The notes beneath the pieces were generated by a model that was given only the letters and a program-made list of their open reading frames with translations, was not told the origin of the DNA and searched no databases. Positions 15,106 through 21,217 of a DNA stretch of 21,217 bases are shown one piece after another. Positions within the stretch are counted from its first letter, which is position 1, and every line of letters begins with the position of its first letter. The position numbers and the translations under genes were made by a program. Source of the DNA: Candidatus Thorarchaeota archaeon (lineage in GTDB: Archaea > Asgardarchaeota > Thorarchaeia > Thorarchaeales > Thorarchaeaceae); the NCBI GenBank assembly GCA_030638785.1, contig DAOWDY010000236.1:1-21217 (forward strand), read 5' to 3'.

Positions 15106-15813
15106 ATGTTGCAAACATTCGATATGATTATTCGAGAAATTCACATGGGACTCTGGTTCCTAGTTGTAGGATATTACTTCCTCATCTTTGTAATTCTGTT
15201 CCTCTTTCGTTGGCGAAAGACCAGAAATCCATTTTCCTTGGCAATGGCAATGTTCTTCCTCTTGCTGGCAATTGGACGAGTCTTCTATTTTGTTGGAGAT
15301 TTCTTAGCGGATGCGCGTTCTTTACCTGAAGGTCTAACTGGAATCACTCCCTATCTTTCGGATGCTACCTTCTGGCTCAGTGCAGGAGGATTCTTCCAAT
15401 GGATGGCTTTAGGCGCACTATCTGCAACAGCTGGATTTCTGATAATTGGAAAACGTTGGGCTGAAATTGGATTCGCAGTTATTCCTGTAATTATCGGAAT
15501 TGCTCTGGTTCTATTTCCAGGTGAAGGTACGACCTTTGCTGTAGGAATAGGCGGTATAGCCTACGCTCTATTCATACCGTTTCTATTCTGGTATCTTGCT
15601 TACGTATCTGGAGGAGTATTGAGAAAATCCAATTTCATTCTAGGTATGGGCTTTTTGGTGTTGTTTGCCGGTCGAGTAATTCACTCCGCGAGGTTTGCAC
15701 TAGAAGGAGCTGGCTTACTATCATATGCCGCAAGTGGAATCCTAGCACCCGGTTTGATAGTGATCGGACTTATCTTAATCACTGCAGGAAATGAATGGGG
15801 TCAGGCACAATAA
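15106..15813 (+). CDS. Seven-helix membrane protein with internal duplication
   Basis: A 235-residue integral membrane protein with seven hydrophobic segments, at about residues 15-34, 43-66, 88-115, 119-137, 143-167, 177-199 and 205-227. Two halves look related: RK then GRV in helix 2 (Arg37-Lys38, Gly57-Arg58-Val59) and RK then GRV in helix 6 (Arg173-Lys174, Gly189-Arg190-Val191), with similar endings (FLIIGKRW and LITAGNEW) on helices 3 and 7. This gives a 3+1+3 plan. No retinal lysine is present in helix 7, so it is not a rhodopsin, and I recognise no family. The ATG at 15106 is chosen for the GGGAG run about ten bases upstream; a TTG at 15052 would add 18 polar residues. It is a single gene between a divergent operon and a convergent longin-like gene. 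Confidence 0.8.
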   Translation: MLQTFDMIIREIHMGLWFLVVGYYFLIFVILFLFRWRKTRNPFSLAMAMFFLLLAIGRVFYFVGDFLADARSLPEGLTGITPYLSDATFWLSAGGFFQWMALGALSATAGFLIIGKRWAEIGFAVIPVIIGIALVLFPGEGTTFAVGIGGIAYALFIPFLFWYLAYVSGGVLRKSNFILGMGFLVLFAGRVIHSARFALEGAGLLSYAASGILAPGLIVIGLILITAGNEWGQAQ

Positions 15814-15860
15814 GTGCTACCCTAGGAATTTATTCAGAAGTAGATTCGCGAACTAGGTTA

Positions 15861-16472
15861 CTAACCAATTTGTTTCCATTCTAACATCTTCATGTCTTCA
15901 AGAGAATGCAGTGCTTTTTGCACATCTTTCACAGGTTTGCCTAGTTGGTCTGCGATGTCGCGTACAGTTAATTTTCCTTTGCATTTCTGCCCTACATCAT
16001 AGACTTCTTGAGATATTTGACCCAATCGAACTAGCATTGGTGAAACCTTTCCCTTCAGAATAGGGACAACGATTCTCATCTCCGAAGCCTTTCCGTCCTT
16101 CGTGATTTCATCTATTTTGGGCATGAATTCTTCAAAGGGTTCAAGATTACCGTCCCAGTCCTGTAAGACTGAAGAGAATTTCTTAACGAACTCATTGTTT
16201 ACTTCAGCCAGAACCGCCATTGCCGCATTTCCATCATCTGTTTTATCCACAGTTGCAGCAACTATCACATTGTTCTTCAGTGAGAGGCAGATGTCAAAGG
16301 CACCAAAATCAATCACATGTACTCTATTTCCTGAGCTGAGCTCTTGGCCAAAGGAAATTAGTGCTGTAAGAAATCCGCTGATTAGGTTTGGATCCATTTC
16401 ACCTTCCCCGTACTTTCTATCTAGCACGCAAAGGCCGCTATCAGCAATAAGGACGTATAGAGCTTGAATCAA
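15861..16472 (-). CDS. Longin-like domain protein with C-terminal winged helix
   Basis: A 203-residue protein. Residues 1-125 show the longin/roadblock-like alternation of strands and helices: IQALYVLIADSGLCVLDRKY, the helix LISGFLTALISFGQEL, then strands VHVIDFGAFDICLSL and VIVAATVDKTDD, and the helix MAVLAEVNNEFVKKF. Longin domains form the platforms of eukaryotic trafficking GTPase regulators and adaptors, and such domains are abundant in Asgard archaea. Residues 163-203 (GKLTVRDIADQLGKPVKDV and following) form a winged-helix DNA-binding or protein-binding domain. The start is TTG, with AGGAGA about ten bases upstream. The fusion suggests a regulator linking a longin platform to transcription or to another partner, but this is inference. 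It diverges from the tRNA-binding protein gene, with inverted repeats between them. Confidence 0.7.
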   Translation of the reverse strand: MIQALYVLIADSGLCVLDRKYGEGEMDPNLISGFLTALISFGQELSSGNRVHVIDFGAFDICLSLKNNVIVAATVDKTDDGNAAMAVLAEVNNEFVKKFSSVLQDWDGNLEPFEEFMPKIDEITKDGKASEMRIVVPILKGKVSPMLVRLGQISQEVYDVGQKCKGKLTVRDIADQLGKPVKDVQKALHSLEDMKMLEWKQIG

Positions 16473-16491
16473 CCTAAATCTCTCCTATCGG

Positions 16492-16554
16492 GATTATGGT
16501 AGGTTATCTCTTGAATCTTTATATCACTATTCGTGGTCAACTCAAACCATAATC
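16492..16554. promoter_or_regulatory. Inverted repeat pair in a divergent promoter
   Basis: GATTATGGT (16492-16500) and ACCATAATC (16546-16554) are a perfect nine-base inverted repeat separated by 45 bases. Between them, TTTATATC at 16518-16525 gives a minus-strand box reading GATATAAA, suited to the longin-like gene. The right arm lies just before the plus-strand box TTTATTTG (16561-16568). A paired operator is plausible; chance is unlikely but not excluded. Confidence 0.4.
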
Positions 16555-16560
16555 AGGGTT

Positions 16561-16568
16561 TTTATTTG
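16561..16568 (+). promoter_or_regulatory. Candidate TATA box of the tRNA-binding protein operon
   Basis: TTTATTTG lies 32-39 bases before the ATG at 16600, the same arrangement as upstream of the GNAT gene. With transcription starting about 25 bases downstream, the leader would be only a few bases, so a leaderless GTG start at 16591 is also possible. Confidence 0.4.
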
Positions 16569-16599
16569 TGAAATAATACTTGTTGCTCAGGTGGTTGAT

Positions 16600-17295
16600 A
16601 TGGATACAGCAAAGGATGGTAGAATACTGGTTCTTGAAGACGCTCTACGGAGACTGAATGAAATTGTTAGTAATAGGAAATTGAAGATGCATATTGATTA
16701 CAGCATACTCAGTGTGACACTGAAGACAGCTGGAAGTCTTCTCTACGAGGTGAAATACGCTTACAGTGATGCATCTGCATTATCAAATCTTCCTGCCACA
16801 TCTCAATTGGTGGGTGTAATTTCTGAATTTGAAGAAATCTATCGCAAAGCTCTTGGTCCAGGGCATAAACCGAGTACAACTAAGGAGCATCTTGCTCATA
16901 CCGAAGTCGAGTACTCCTTACGGATTGTTCTTGGCTTTCAAAACCGCCTACGTGACTTTGACGATGATCCTGGAAGGGCTGTCGACATTCTAGCCGTGGA
17001 AGTCAGCTCAGTAAAGCCAGTAGAAAGCTCAGACAACCTCATGGAATGCCGGTGTACTGATGGCTCTCGAATATGGAAAATAGTCACCAACCTCCCTGAT
17101 GTAAAGACAGGTTCGAAGTTAGCATGCGCGATTCTTCCTCCTGTAGAAATGATGGGGATTGTCAGTGAAGCCATGTTTTTAGGAGGTGCGCCGCTTCCTG
17201 AATCCACAGACCTCGGACCTTTGACTGACCCACCAGAAACTTCACTTGATCAAGCAAGAGCCCAAATCTTGCAAATTACTAAGAGGATGACATAA
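16600..17295 (+). CDS. Protein with C-terminal tRNA-binding OB-fold domain
   Basis: A 231-residue protein. Residues 1-125 are mainly helical and unrecognised. Residues about 129-200 match the EMAPII/Arc1p/Trbp111 tRNA-binding OB-fold (PF01588): the opening strand ILAVEVSSVKPVESSDNL corresponds to the family's V-E-x-H-P-x-A-D-K-L, and the closing PPVEMMGIVSEAMFLGG to its K-L-R-G-x-x-S-E-G-M-L-L. The otherwise conserved His-Pro and Gly-Met positions are altered (PVES, EAMF), so binding may be weaker or redirected. Such domains deliver tRNA to synthetases or bind structured RNA. The start could be ATG 16600 or GTG 16591; I prefer ATG because CAGGTGGT precedes it. A MazG-like gene begins one base after the stop, so the two are translationally coupled and probably work together. 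Confidence 0.75.
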   Translation: MDTAKDGRILVLEDALRRLNEIVSNRKLKMHIDYSILSVTLKTAGSLLYEVKYAYSDASALSNLPATSQLVGVISEFEEIYRKALGPGHKPSTTKEHLAHTEVEYSLRIVLGFQNRLRDFDDDPGRAVDILAVEVSSVKPVESSDNLMECRCTDGSRIWKIVTNLPDVKTGSKLACAILPPVEMMGIVSEAMFLGGAPLPESTDLGPLTDPPETSLDQARAQILQITKRMT

Positions 17296-17296
17296 C

Positions 17297-17635
17297 ATGG
17301 ATCTAAAGCAGATTCAGAAACTAAAATTTGATTTCGAAAAAGCTCGAGGATGGGATAAATTTCCTGCTTCACAGGTATTCACTCATCTGATAGAGGAGCT
17401 TGGAGAGATATCTCGACACATCACAGTTGAGGAAGGATACAAAGCAATAGGTTTAGGCCATGAAGCCCCAAAAGAAACTGAGCTACGACGAGAATTTGCC
17501 CAATCATTTTCTCTATTCATACAGCTTGCGAACCACTTCAGCATTGATCTTGAGTCTGCTGTATTAGATGAAGTAAAGATTATGTCCGAACGATTTCCTG
17601 CCGAAGAATGGTCGAAGTATATGAGTGAAAGATAA
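17297..17635 (+). CDS. MazG-like nucleotide pyrophosphohydrolase-fold protein
   Basis: A 112-residue all-helical protein. RGWDKFPASQVFTHLIEELGEISRH carries the first MazG helix with its EELGE motif (Glu33, Glu34, Glu37), and ELRREFAQSFSLFIQLAN is the second. In active MazG enzymes the second helix usually reads ExxD; here it is Glu66-x-x-Gln69, so one metal ligand is changed, and the protein may have a different specificity or be inactive. MazG proteins hydrolyse NTPs to NMP and pyrophosphate, and often clean the nucleotide pool. It begins one base after the tRNA-binding protein gene. The start ATG is unambiguous. The gene ends five bases from the convergent helical-protein gene. Confidence 0.8.
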   Translation: MDLKQIQKLKFDFEKARGWDKFPASQVFTHLIEELGEISRHITVEEGYKAIGLGHEAPKETELRREFAQSFSLFIQLANHFSIDLESAVLDEVKIMSERFPAEEWSKYMSER

Positions 17636-17640
17636 GCATT

Positions 17641-18114
17641 CTACATTTTGCGACGGGCTTCAAGTTCTTTCTTAGCCATATCCTCAAGGTCCTTAGTAGC
17701 AGCCATAAGACCGAGTGCTTTCTTGTAAACAACTTTGATATTTTTCTCTTGAGCCCATTGAGCCAAACCCGTAACAAGCGGTCCTAAAGCTGTTCTAGCT
17801 GCTTCAACAGTTCCGACAGCTTTGCCCATTAATTCAATACCATGTTTCTTGTCCATACCGGCTTCTGCAACTCTATACCATACAAGGGCATGTATCATAT
17901 ACAAAGCATCTAACATGAGTGTTGGAGATTTCGGGTTATCTTGGACTTTCTTAAGAAGACGTTCTTGCCTGCTTTGGAATACGTCTTTGAAATATCCAAA
18001 TGCCTTCTTGTGGTTTCCCTTATCTAGTTCAATAATACCTTTCTGAAGTTTCTCGTCGGCTTCGGACAAATCTATTTTACTCCCTGATTCTCTTTGGTTG
18101 ATGATGGTGAACAA
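17641..18114 (-). CDS. Small helical (TPR-like) protein of unknown function
   Basis: A 157-residue protein, nearly all helix, with a TPR-like first pair (SEADEKLQKGIIELDKGNHKKAFGYFKDV) and later amphipathic helices (LMLDALYMIHALVWYRVAEAG, VEAARTALGPLVTGLAQWAQ). It has no membrane segment and no enzyme motif. The start TTG at 18114 is the only start codon between the upstream in-frame stop and the coding region; a TATA-like TTAATATA on the minus strand at 18140-18147 puts the transcription start only a few bases ahead, so a nearly leaderless TTG start is plausible but unusual. Function unknown; it shares the alpha-helical repeat character of the SNAP-like protein at 10281-11216 but I see no direct sequence relation. 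Confidence 0.65.
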   Translation of the reverse strand: MFTIINQRESGSKIDLSEADEKLQKGIIELDKGNHKKAFGYFKDVFQSRQERLLKKVQDNPKSPTLMLDALYMIHALVWYRVAEAGMDKKHGIELMGKAVGTVEAARTALGPLVTGLAQWAQEKNIKVVYKKALGLMAATKDLEDMAKKELEARRKM

Positions 18115-18139
18115 CTGGAATCCTATTATGAGTTTCTAC

Positions 18140-18170
18140 TATATTAACTGAGGTAATGCCTCTTAATATC
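18140..18170. promoter_or_regulatory. Mirror-symmetric divergent promoter element
   Basis: ATATTAA (18141-18147) and TTAATAT (18163-18169) are an inverted repeat. Between them GAGG (18150-18153) and CCTC (18159-18162) form a second, off-centre inverted repeat. The outer arms double as TATA-like boxes for the small helical gene (minus) and the PaaK-like gene (plus). A further GAAGC (18175-18179) and GCTTC (18181-18185) lie to the right. Confidence 0.4.
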
Positions 18171-18254
18171 ATTTGAAGCGGCTTCTCGCAATGTTTATTA
18201 TTCGGCATATGTAGAAATGTCTTTCCGACGCATTAAACTGGTAGGTCGATTAAA

Positions 18255-19847
18255 TTGGTAAAAACAACTTTCACCTTTCAAGAATTGAAGAAAACAAATC
18301 ACCGTGAAATCAAGGAACTTCAAGATAGGAAGTTCCGTGCATTTATTCGGTATCAAGTATGGCCGAATCATCCATACTATAGACGACTCTTCAAAGAAAC
18401 TGGTGTTGACCCTTTCAATATAACATGCATCGAGGACTGGGCAAAGTACAAGATCCCACTCGTCAAGAAGATTGACTACAAGGACAACTTGAGAGACTTC
18501 GTCCTGAATCCGTCTCAAGTGGAGGGAAAAGATCGCGAGCCAGCTAAAATTGTTTCAACTTTGATGAAATATAGCAAAGAGGCTGGCCAAAAAGAGCTTT
18601 ACTCTTTTATTCGAAATAATGGAGTACGAGTGAAGACTAAGATTGGTGCAGCAGCAGCTATGGAGCGATTAAAGGAGAAATTGACTTACCAATATGCTCC
18701 ACTCCAATTTTGGATGAGCTCAGGGAGGGCATCAGGACTTCCATCTCCTGTATTTCTCACACGTTATGACAACGAGCTGCTTCACACCAACTGTGTCAAA
18801 GCTGGACAGCTTGCAGTCGATCCGTGGGTTGAGTCAGGATGGGAGATGATAAGTATGAACCTCTTTCCATACGCCCCTCATCTCGGTTGGCATGCTGTCA
18901 ACACAGGATTAGGACAGATATCTAAGTTCTATGTTGCTACCAGTGCCGGAGGTGCCATCTCGACAGAACAGCTTGTACAGATGGCTGGTGTATTCAAAGC
19001 CAATGGGTTTGCAGGGATGCCCAGTTATCTTAGAAACCGATTCTTCAGAACGATGGCTAAAGCAGATTACGAAGCACCTGAGAAGGTCGTTGTTTTGTTA
19101 GCTGGTGAGAAGATTTACGACCCGGTTGCGGATGATATCGTGAAAACACTTCAGGACAAGGGAGCCAAAGAAGTCCGCATTATCGGAGGCTATGCCTCAT
19201 CTGAGAGCAAAGTGTCTTTTGCCGCGCAGTGTGATCGTCACGGTCCATACCACAATGTGTCGCCGCTCATTCTTGCATTTGAATTGGTTGCATTCAATGA
19301 TGATGGAACTTATGATTTCGTTGAGGATAATGAACCTGGACACATGTGTTTATTCCATCTTGATGGCACAGGTACTGTGTTTGAAGGATTCTTACTGGGA
19401 GATGTCGCATCACATCAGGAACGAGGAAAATGCCCTATCTGTGGTCTGGATGGTCCATTCTTCTGGGACATCGGAAGGACCAATGACGCAGAGGCACAAT
19501 TGGAAGTGATGGGTCTCAGTGAGAAAAAAATCAAGGGCGCTACAGTCAATTTAACCGCTCTAAGGGCTGATTTGCTTGCACTCCCACAGATTGAAGAGTT
19601 GCAGATTGAGGTGGCAAAAGAAGACATGAATGACCCATATAGTATGGATGTTCTTAGAGTCTACGTAGCTCCAAAGGGACCGATGGTCGCTGACTATGCA
19701 GGCCTCATAGAAGCTGTGAAGAAGTTGACCAAGAATAGTACAGAGGTAACTCCCGCAGTCACTATGATTGCTTTTGAGGAGCTACTTGAGAAAGCTGGAG
19801 GAATGAAGTTCATGGAGATTTCCGATGTACGTCCGAAACCCGCTTGA
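18255..19847 (+). CDS. PaaK-like acyl-adenylate-forming enzyme (aryl-CoA ligase family)
   Basis: A 530-residue protein of the phenylacetate-CoA ligase (PaaK, COG1541) class of adenylate-forming enzymes. The N-terminus has the PaaK pattern of a substrate-side helix bundle (PYYRRLFKETGVDPFNI). The nucleotide loop reads SSGRASGLPSP at 155-165, where SSGTTGKP is usual. IGGYASSESK follows, and GRTNDAEA matches the GRxxD motif. Near the end GGMKFMEISDVRPK places a likely catalytic lysine at 518. Cys326 and His329, with Cys393 and Cys396 (CPIC), could bind zinc, as in some PaaK relatives. It would activate a carboxylic acid with ATP, perhaps forming the CoA thioester; the acid is unknown. The start is TTG at 18255 (GGTCGAT upstream); there is no ATG until residue 105. 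The N-terminal 150 residues are longer than in standard PaaK (about 430 residues). Confidence 0.85.
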   Translation: MVKTTFTFQELKKTNHREIKELQDRKFRAFIRYQVWPNHPYYRRLFKETGVDPFNITCIEDWAKYKIPLVKKIDYKDNLRDFVLNPSQVEGKDREPAKIVSTLMKYSKEAGQKELYSFIRNNGVRVKTKIGAAAAMERLKEKLTYQYAPLQFWMSSGRASGLPSPVFLTRYDNELLHTNCVKAGQLAVDPWVESGWEMISMNLFPYAPHLGWHAVNTGLGQISKFYVATSAGGAISTEQLVQMAGVFKANGFAGMPSYLRNRFFRTMAKADYEAPEKVVVLLAGEKIYDPVADDIVKTLQDKGAKEVRIIGGYASSESKVSFAAQCDRHGPYHNVSPLILAFELVAFNDDGTYDFVEDNEPGHMCLFHLDGTGTVFEGFLLGDVASHQERGKCPICGLDGPFFWDIGRTNDAEAQLEVMGLSEKKIKGATVNLTALRADLLALPQIEELQIEVAKEDMNDPYSMDVLRVYVAPKGPMVADYAGLIEAVKKLTKNSTEVTPAVTMIAFEELLEKAGGMKFMEISDVRPKPA

Positions 19848-19877
19848 TTCTAACTTTCCTGAAGAATCCTTCACAGA

Positions 19878-19886
19878 TATTATAAG
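19878..19886 (+). promoter_or_regulatory. Candidate TATA box of the polytopic membrane protein gene
   Basis: TATTATAAG lies about 35-43 bases before the ATG at 19921. A GAGG at 19910-19913 serves as a ribosome-binding sequence seven bases before the ATG. This would make the gene independent of the PaaK-like gene 73 bases upstream. Confidence 0.35.
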
Positions 19887-19920
19887 CATCCATGTTTGGA
19901 GTCCTCGCTGAGGCTTATTC

Positions 19921-20874
19921 ATGGCAACAGATTTCGGCGAGGGTCCCTCTCCAGAGGGCAAAACGGTTTCAGATTATTCTGTAAGTGCAACCCAGCTTGT
20001 TACACGTACATTGAGCCTGTGGATAAAGAAACTACCGCTCTATCTTGTAATACTTGGAGGATTTCTGGTTCTCCTTCAGATTTTAGAGGTGGCTATTGGT
20101 TATTATGTCCTGGGCGAAATTTGGACAGCTGGGTTACCTAGTGATCCAACATCCTTTATCACACAACTGGTCTATTGGTTTCTATACCCGGCCTCAGTGT
20201 CCGACTCCTTCATGACTCTGATTTTTCTATCAGGTATTTTCCTAGTCATCCGACTTATTGTCCTGGCGGTGGTTGTGGGTTCAGTTGTCAAACTAGCAAT
20301 AGATAGTTACACAAGTGATACCGGTGACTTGGGTTCAAGTATTTCATCATCCTTTAACAGATTCATTCCAATGATTCTCGCGATACTCATCATCAATGTG
20401 CTAGTGGGTGTACTCATGGCCCCTGGAACAGCTTTGACATCTCGGGCTATGGAGGTATTAGATCTAGTTACCTTTGCAGGATTTGAGGAACTAATGACTG
20501 CCATGGTGATAACGATAGCAATGAGTGTTCCAATATTGTTCATTGCAGTACGACTTGCTCCTGTCTACGCAGTTATTTCCACTGAAGATGTTTCAGTACC
20601 TGAGGCATTCAATCGAGCGTTCAATATGACCAGCGGAAACTTCCTTCATATCTTTGCAGGATGGGCACTCCTCTTTATCTTGAAACTTTTCTTTGATATC
20701 GGTATAAGTATAATTTCTGACCCTCTGATACTCTTTTTGGGACCAGCCATCGGGATGACGATGTACAATCTCATTAGCCTTCTAATCCTGACCCCTCTTG
20801 ATTTCATCTTTTTCGCGGTACTCTATATGGATTTGGAATCGCGATCTAGGACGGTATCTCAAGAATACTGGTAA
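19921..20874 (+). CDS. Polytopic membrane protein, YciC/DUF-type
   Basis: A 317-residue membrane protein with about seven hydrophobic segments, near residues 38-64, 98-124, 149-168, 191-211, 241-262, 265-283 and 284-304, preceded by a hydrophilic N-terminus of 30 residues. The stretch RLAPVYAVISTEDVSVPEAF followed by NRAFNMTSGNFLHIF is typical of the uncharacterised membrane domain seen in YciC-like proteins and in the membrane part of some glycerophosphodiester phosphodiesterases, where a P-x-x-x-E-x-x-x-v-x-x-A-x-x-x-S-x-x-x-T-x-G-N pattern recurs. No catalytic domain accompanies it. Function unknown; such proteins may maintain membrane organisation. It has its own candidate promoter and is convergent with the cyclic-diphosphoglycerate synthetase gene across a strong hairpin. 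Confidence 0.8.
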   Translation: MATDFGEGPSPEGKTVSDYSVSATQLVTRTLSLWIKKLPLYLVILGGFLVLLQILEVAIGYYVLGEIWTAGLPSDPTSFITQLVYWFLYPASVSDSFMTLIFLSGIFLVIRLIVLAVVVGSVVKLAIDSYTSDTGDLGSSISSSFNRFIPMILAILIINVLVGVLMAPGTALTSRAMEVLDLVTFAGFEELMTAMVITIAMSVPILFIAVRLAPVYAVISTEDVSVPEAFNRAFNMTSGNFLHIFAGWALLFILKLFFDIGISIISDPLILFLGPAIGMTMYNLISLLILTPLDFIFFAVLYMDLESRSRTVSQEYW

Positions 20875-20905
20875 TGTCTGTGTACAACAAAAATGAAAAG
20901 AAGCA

Positions 20906-20933
20906 GAAGTCCGGGGACCATTCCCCGGATTTC
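20906..20933. terminator. Hairpin between convergent genes (bidirectional terminator candidate)
   Basis: TCCGGGGA (20910-20917) and TCCCCGGA (20922-20929) form a perfect eight-base stem with a four-base loop CCAT. On the plus strand it extends by four pairs, one G-U, to 20906 and 20933. On the minus strand the hairpin is followed by a T/C-rich run (complement of 20883-20905). Archaeal termination usually relies on T-rich tracts, so the hairpin may also stabilise 3' ends. No other strong hairpin is seen in the window. Confidence 0.65.
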
Positions 20934-20942
20934 AACAATTAT

Positions 20943-21217
20943 CTATTTTAGATTGTGTTTCTGTACGAACTGTCCAAGGACATCATCAAGAGTAGGTCTA
21001 CCGATTTCCTGAAGGTCGTATCTGATTCTTGTGTTAGGCTTGTTGATATTGATAATTTTTGCCAGATCAATTGGAGTACCAATAACAATGGCGTCAACAT
21101 CAGCATTGTTGATAGTCTGCTCTAGTTCCTCCATCTGCTCTTTACCGTAACCCATTGCAGGAAGAACATCTTCTAGATGACTATACTTCTCGAAAGTTTC
21201 CTTAATACTCCCTACTG
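20943..21217 (-). CDS. cpgS: Cyclic 2,3-diphosphoglycerate synthetase (C-terminal part)
   Basis: The frame runs from the stop at 20943 to the window edge; about 90 C-terminal residues are visible (the ATG at 21155 is internal). The sequence TFEKYSHLEDVLPAMGYG, then LEQTINNADVDAIVIGTP, IDLAKIININKP and IRYDLQEIGRPTLDDVLGQF is the C-terminus of archaeal cyclic 2,3-diphosphoglycerate synthetase-like proteins. The methanogen enzyme closes 2,3-diphosphoglycerate to the cyclic compound, an osmolyte and thermoprotectant; many archaea carry homologues with unproven roles, and some are annotated only as GTPase-like. The nucleotide-binding N-terminus lies outside. The gene converges on the polytopic membrane protein gene. 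Confidence 0.85.
   Translation of the reverse strand, partial: VGSIKETFEKYSHLEDVLPAMGYGKEQMEELEQTINNADVDAIVIGTPIDLAKIININKPNTRIRYDLQEIGRPTLDDVLGQFVQKHNLK

Noticed and set aside
15106..15813. Seven helices suggesting a microbial rhodopsin or heliorhodopsin
   Set aside because: The last helix has no lysine for retinal attachment, and no other rhodopsin motif is visible.
1..21217. Defence system, prophage, insertion sequence, CRISPR, rRNA or tRNA genes
   Set aside because: No transposase, integrase, nuclease-helicase set, terminal inverted repeats, direct-repeat array or cloverleaf was found, and intergenic gaps are short.

Overview
The window looks like a chromosomal piece of an archaeon, most probably an Asgard archaeon (Thorarchaeota-like is my best guess; this is inference). 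The reasons are a PDCD5-family protein, a PAC2-family protein, a NusB-RsmB-type RNA methyltransferase, the C-terminus of cyclic 2,3-diphosphoglycerate synthetase, TATA-like boxes about 30-40 bases before several starts, and two proteins of eukaryote-like character: a longin-like domain joined to a winged helix, and an alpha-helical protein resembling the SNARE adaptor SNAP. Genes are tightly packed and composition is even. I saw no insertion sequence, phage gene, CRISPR array, rRNA or tRNA gene.

Positions 1-4236 hold a same-strand run of redox and radical enzymes: an FAD-linked oxidase (5' end cut by the window edge) overlapping a CCG-type iron-sulfur subunit, then a radical SAM protein that I place in the MSMEG_0568 family of the bacterial nitrilase (Nit1C) clusters, then a GNAT acetyltransferase. 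Positions 4293-10291 carry an FtsX/MacB-type permease with ten predicted membrane segments, an aldehyde dehydrogenase with an extended N-terminus, and an RNA cytosine-C5 methyltransferase.

Positions 10281-14963 alternate strands: a SNAP-like helical protein (-), PDCD5 (+), a coiled-coil protein (-), TatD-family nuclease (+), PAC2 protein (+), and a two-gene operon of unknown small proteins (-). Positions 15106-18114 hold a seven-helix membrane protein with an apparent internal duplication (+), the longin/winged-helix protein (-), a divergent operon of a tRNA-binding OB-fold protein and a MazG-like protein (+), and a small helical protein (-). Positions 18255-21217 hold a PaaK-like adenylate-forming enzyme (+), a polytopic membrane protein (+), and, convergent with it across a strong hairpin, the cyclic-diphosphoglycerate synthetase C-terminus (-).

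No single complete defence or biosynthetic system is evident. The points most worth following are the archaeal radical SAM/GNAT pair without its nitrilase, the SNAP-like and longin-like proteins, the 3+1+3 membrane protein, and inverted repeats in three promoter regions. All family assignments were made by eye from motifs and remembered family patterns; no database search was possible. There is no gene-free stretch longer than about 145 bases.
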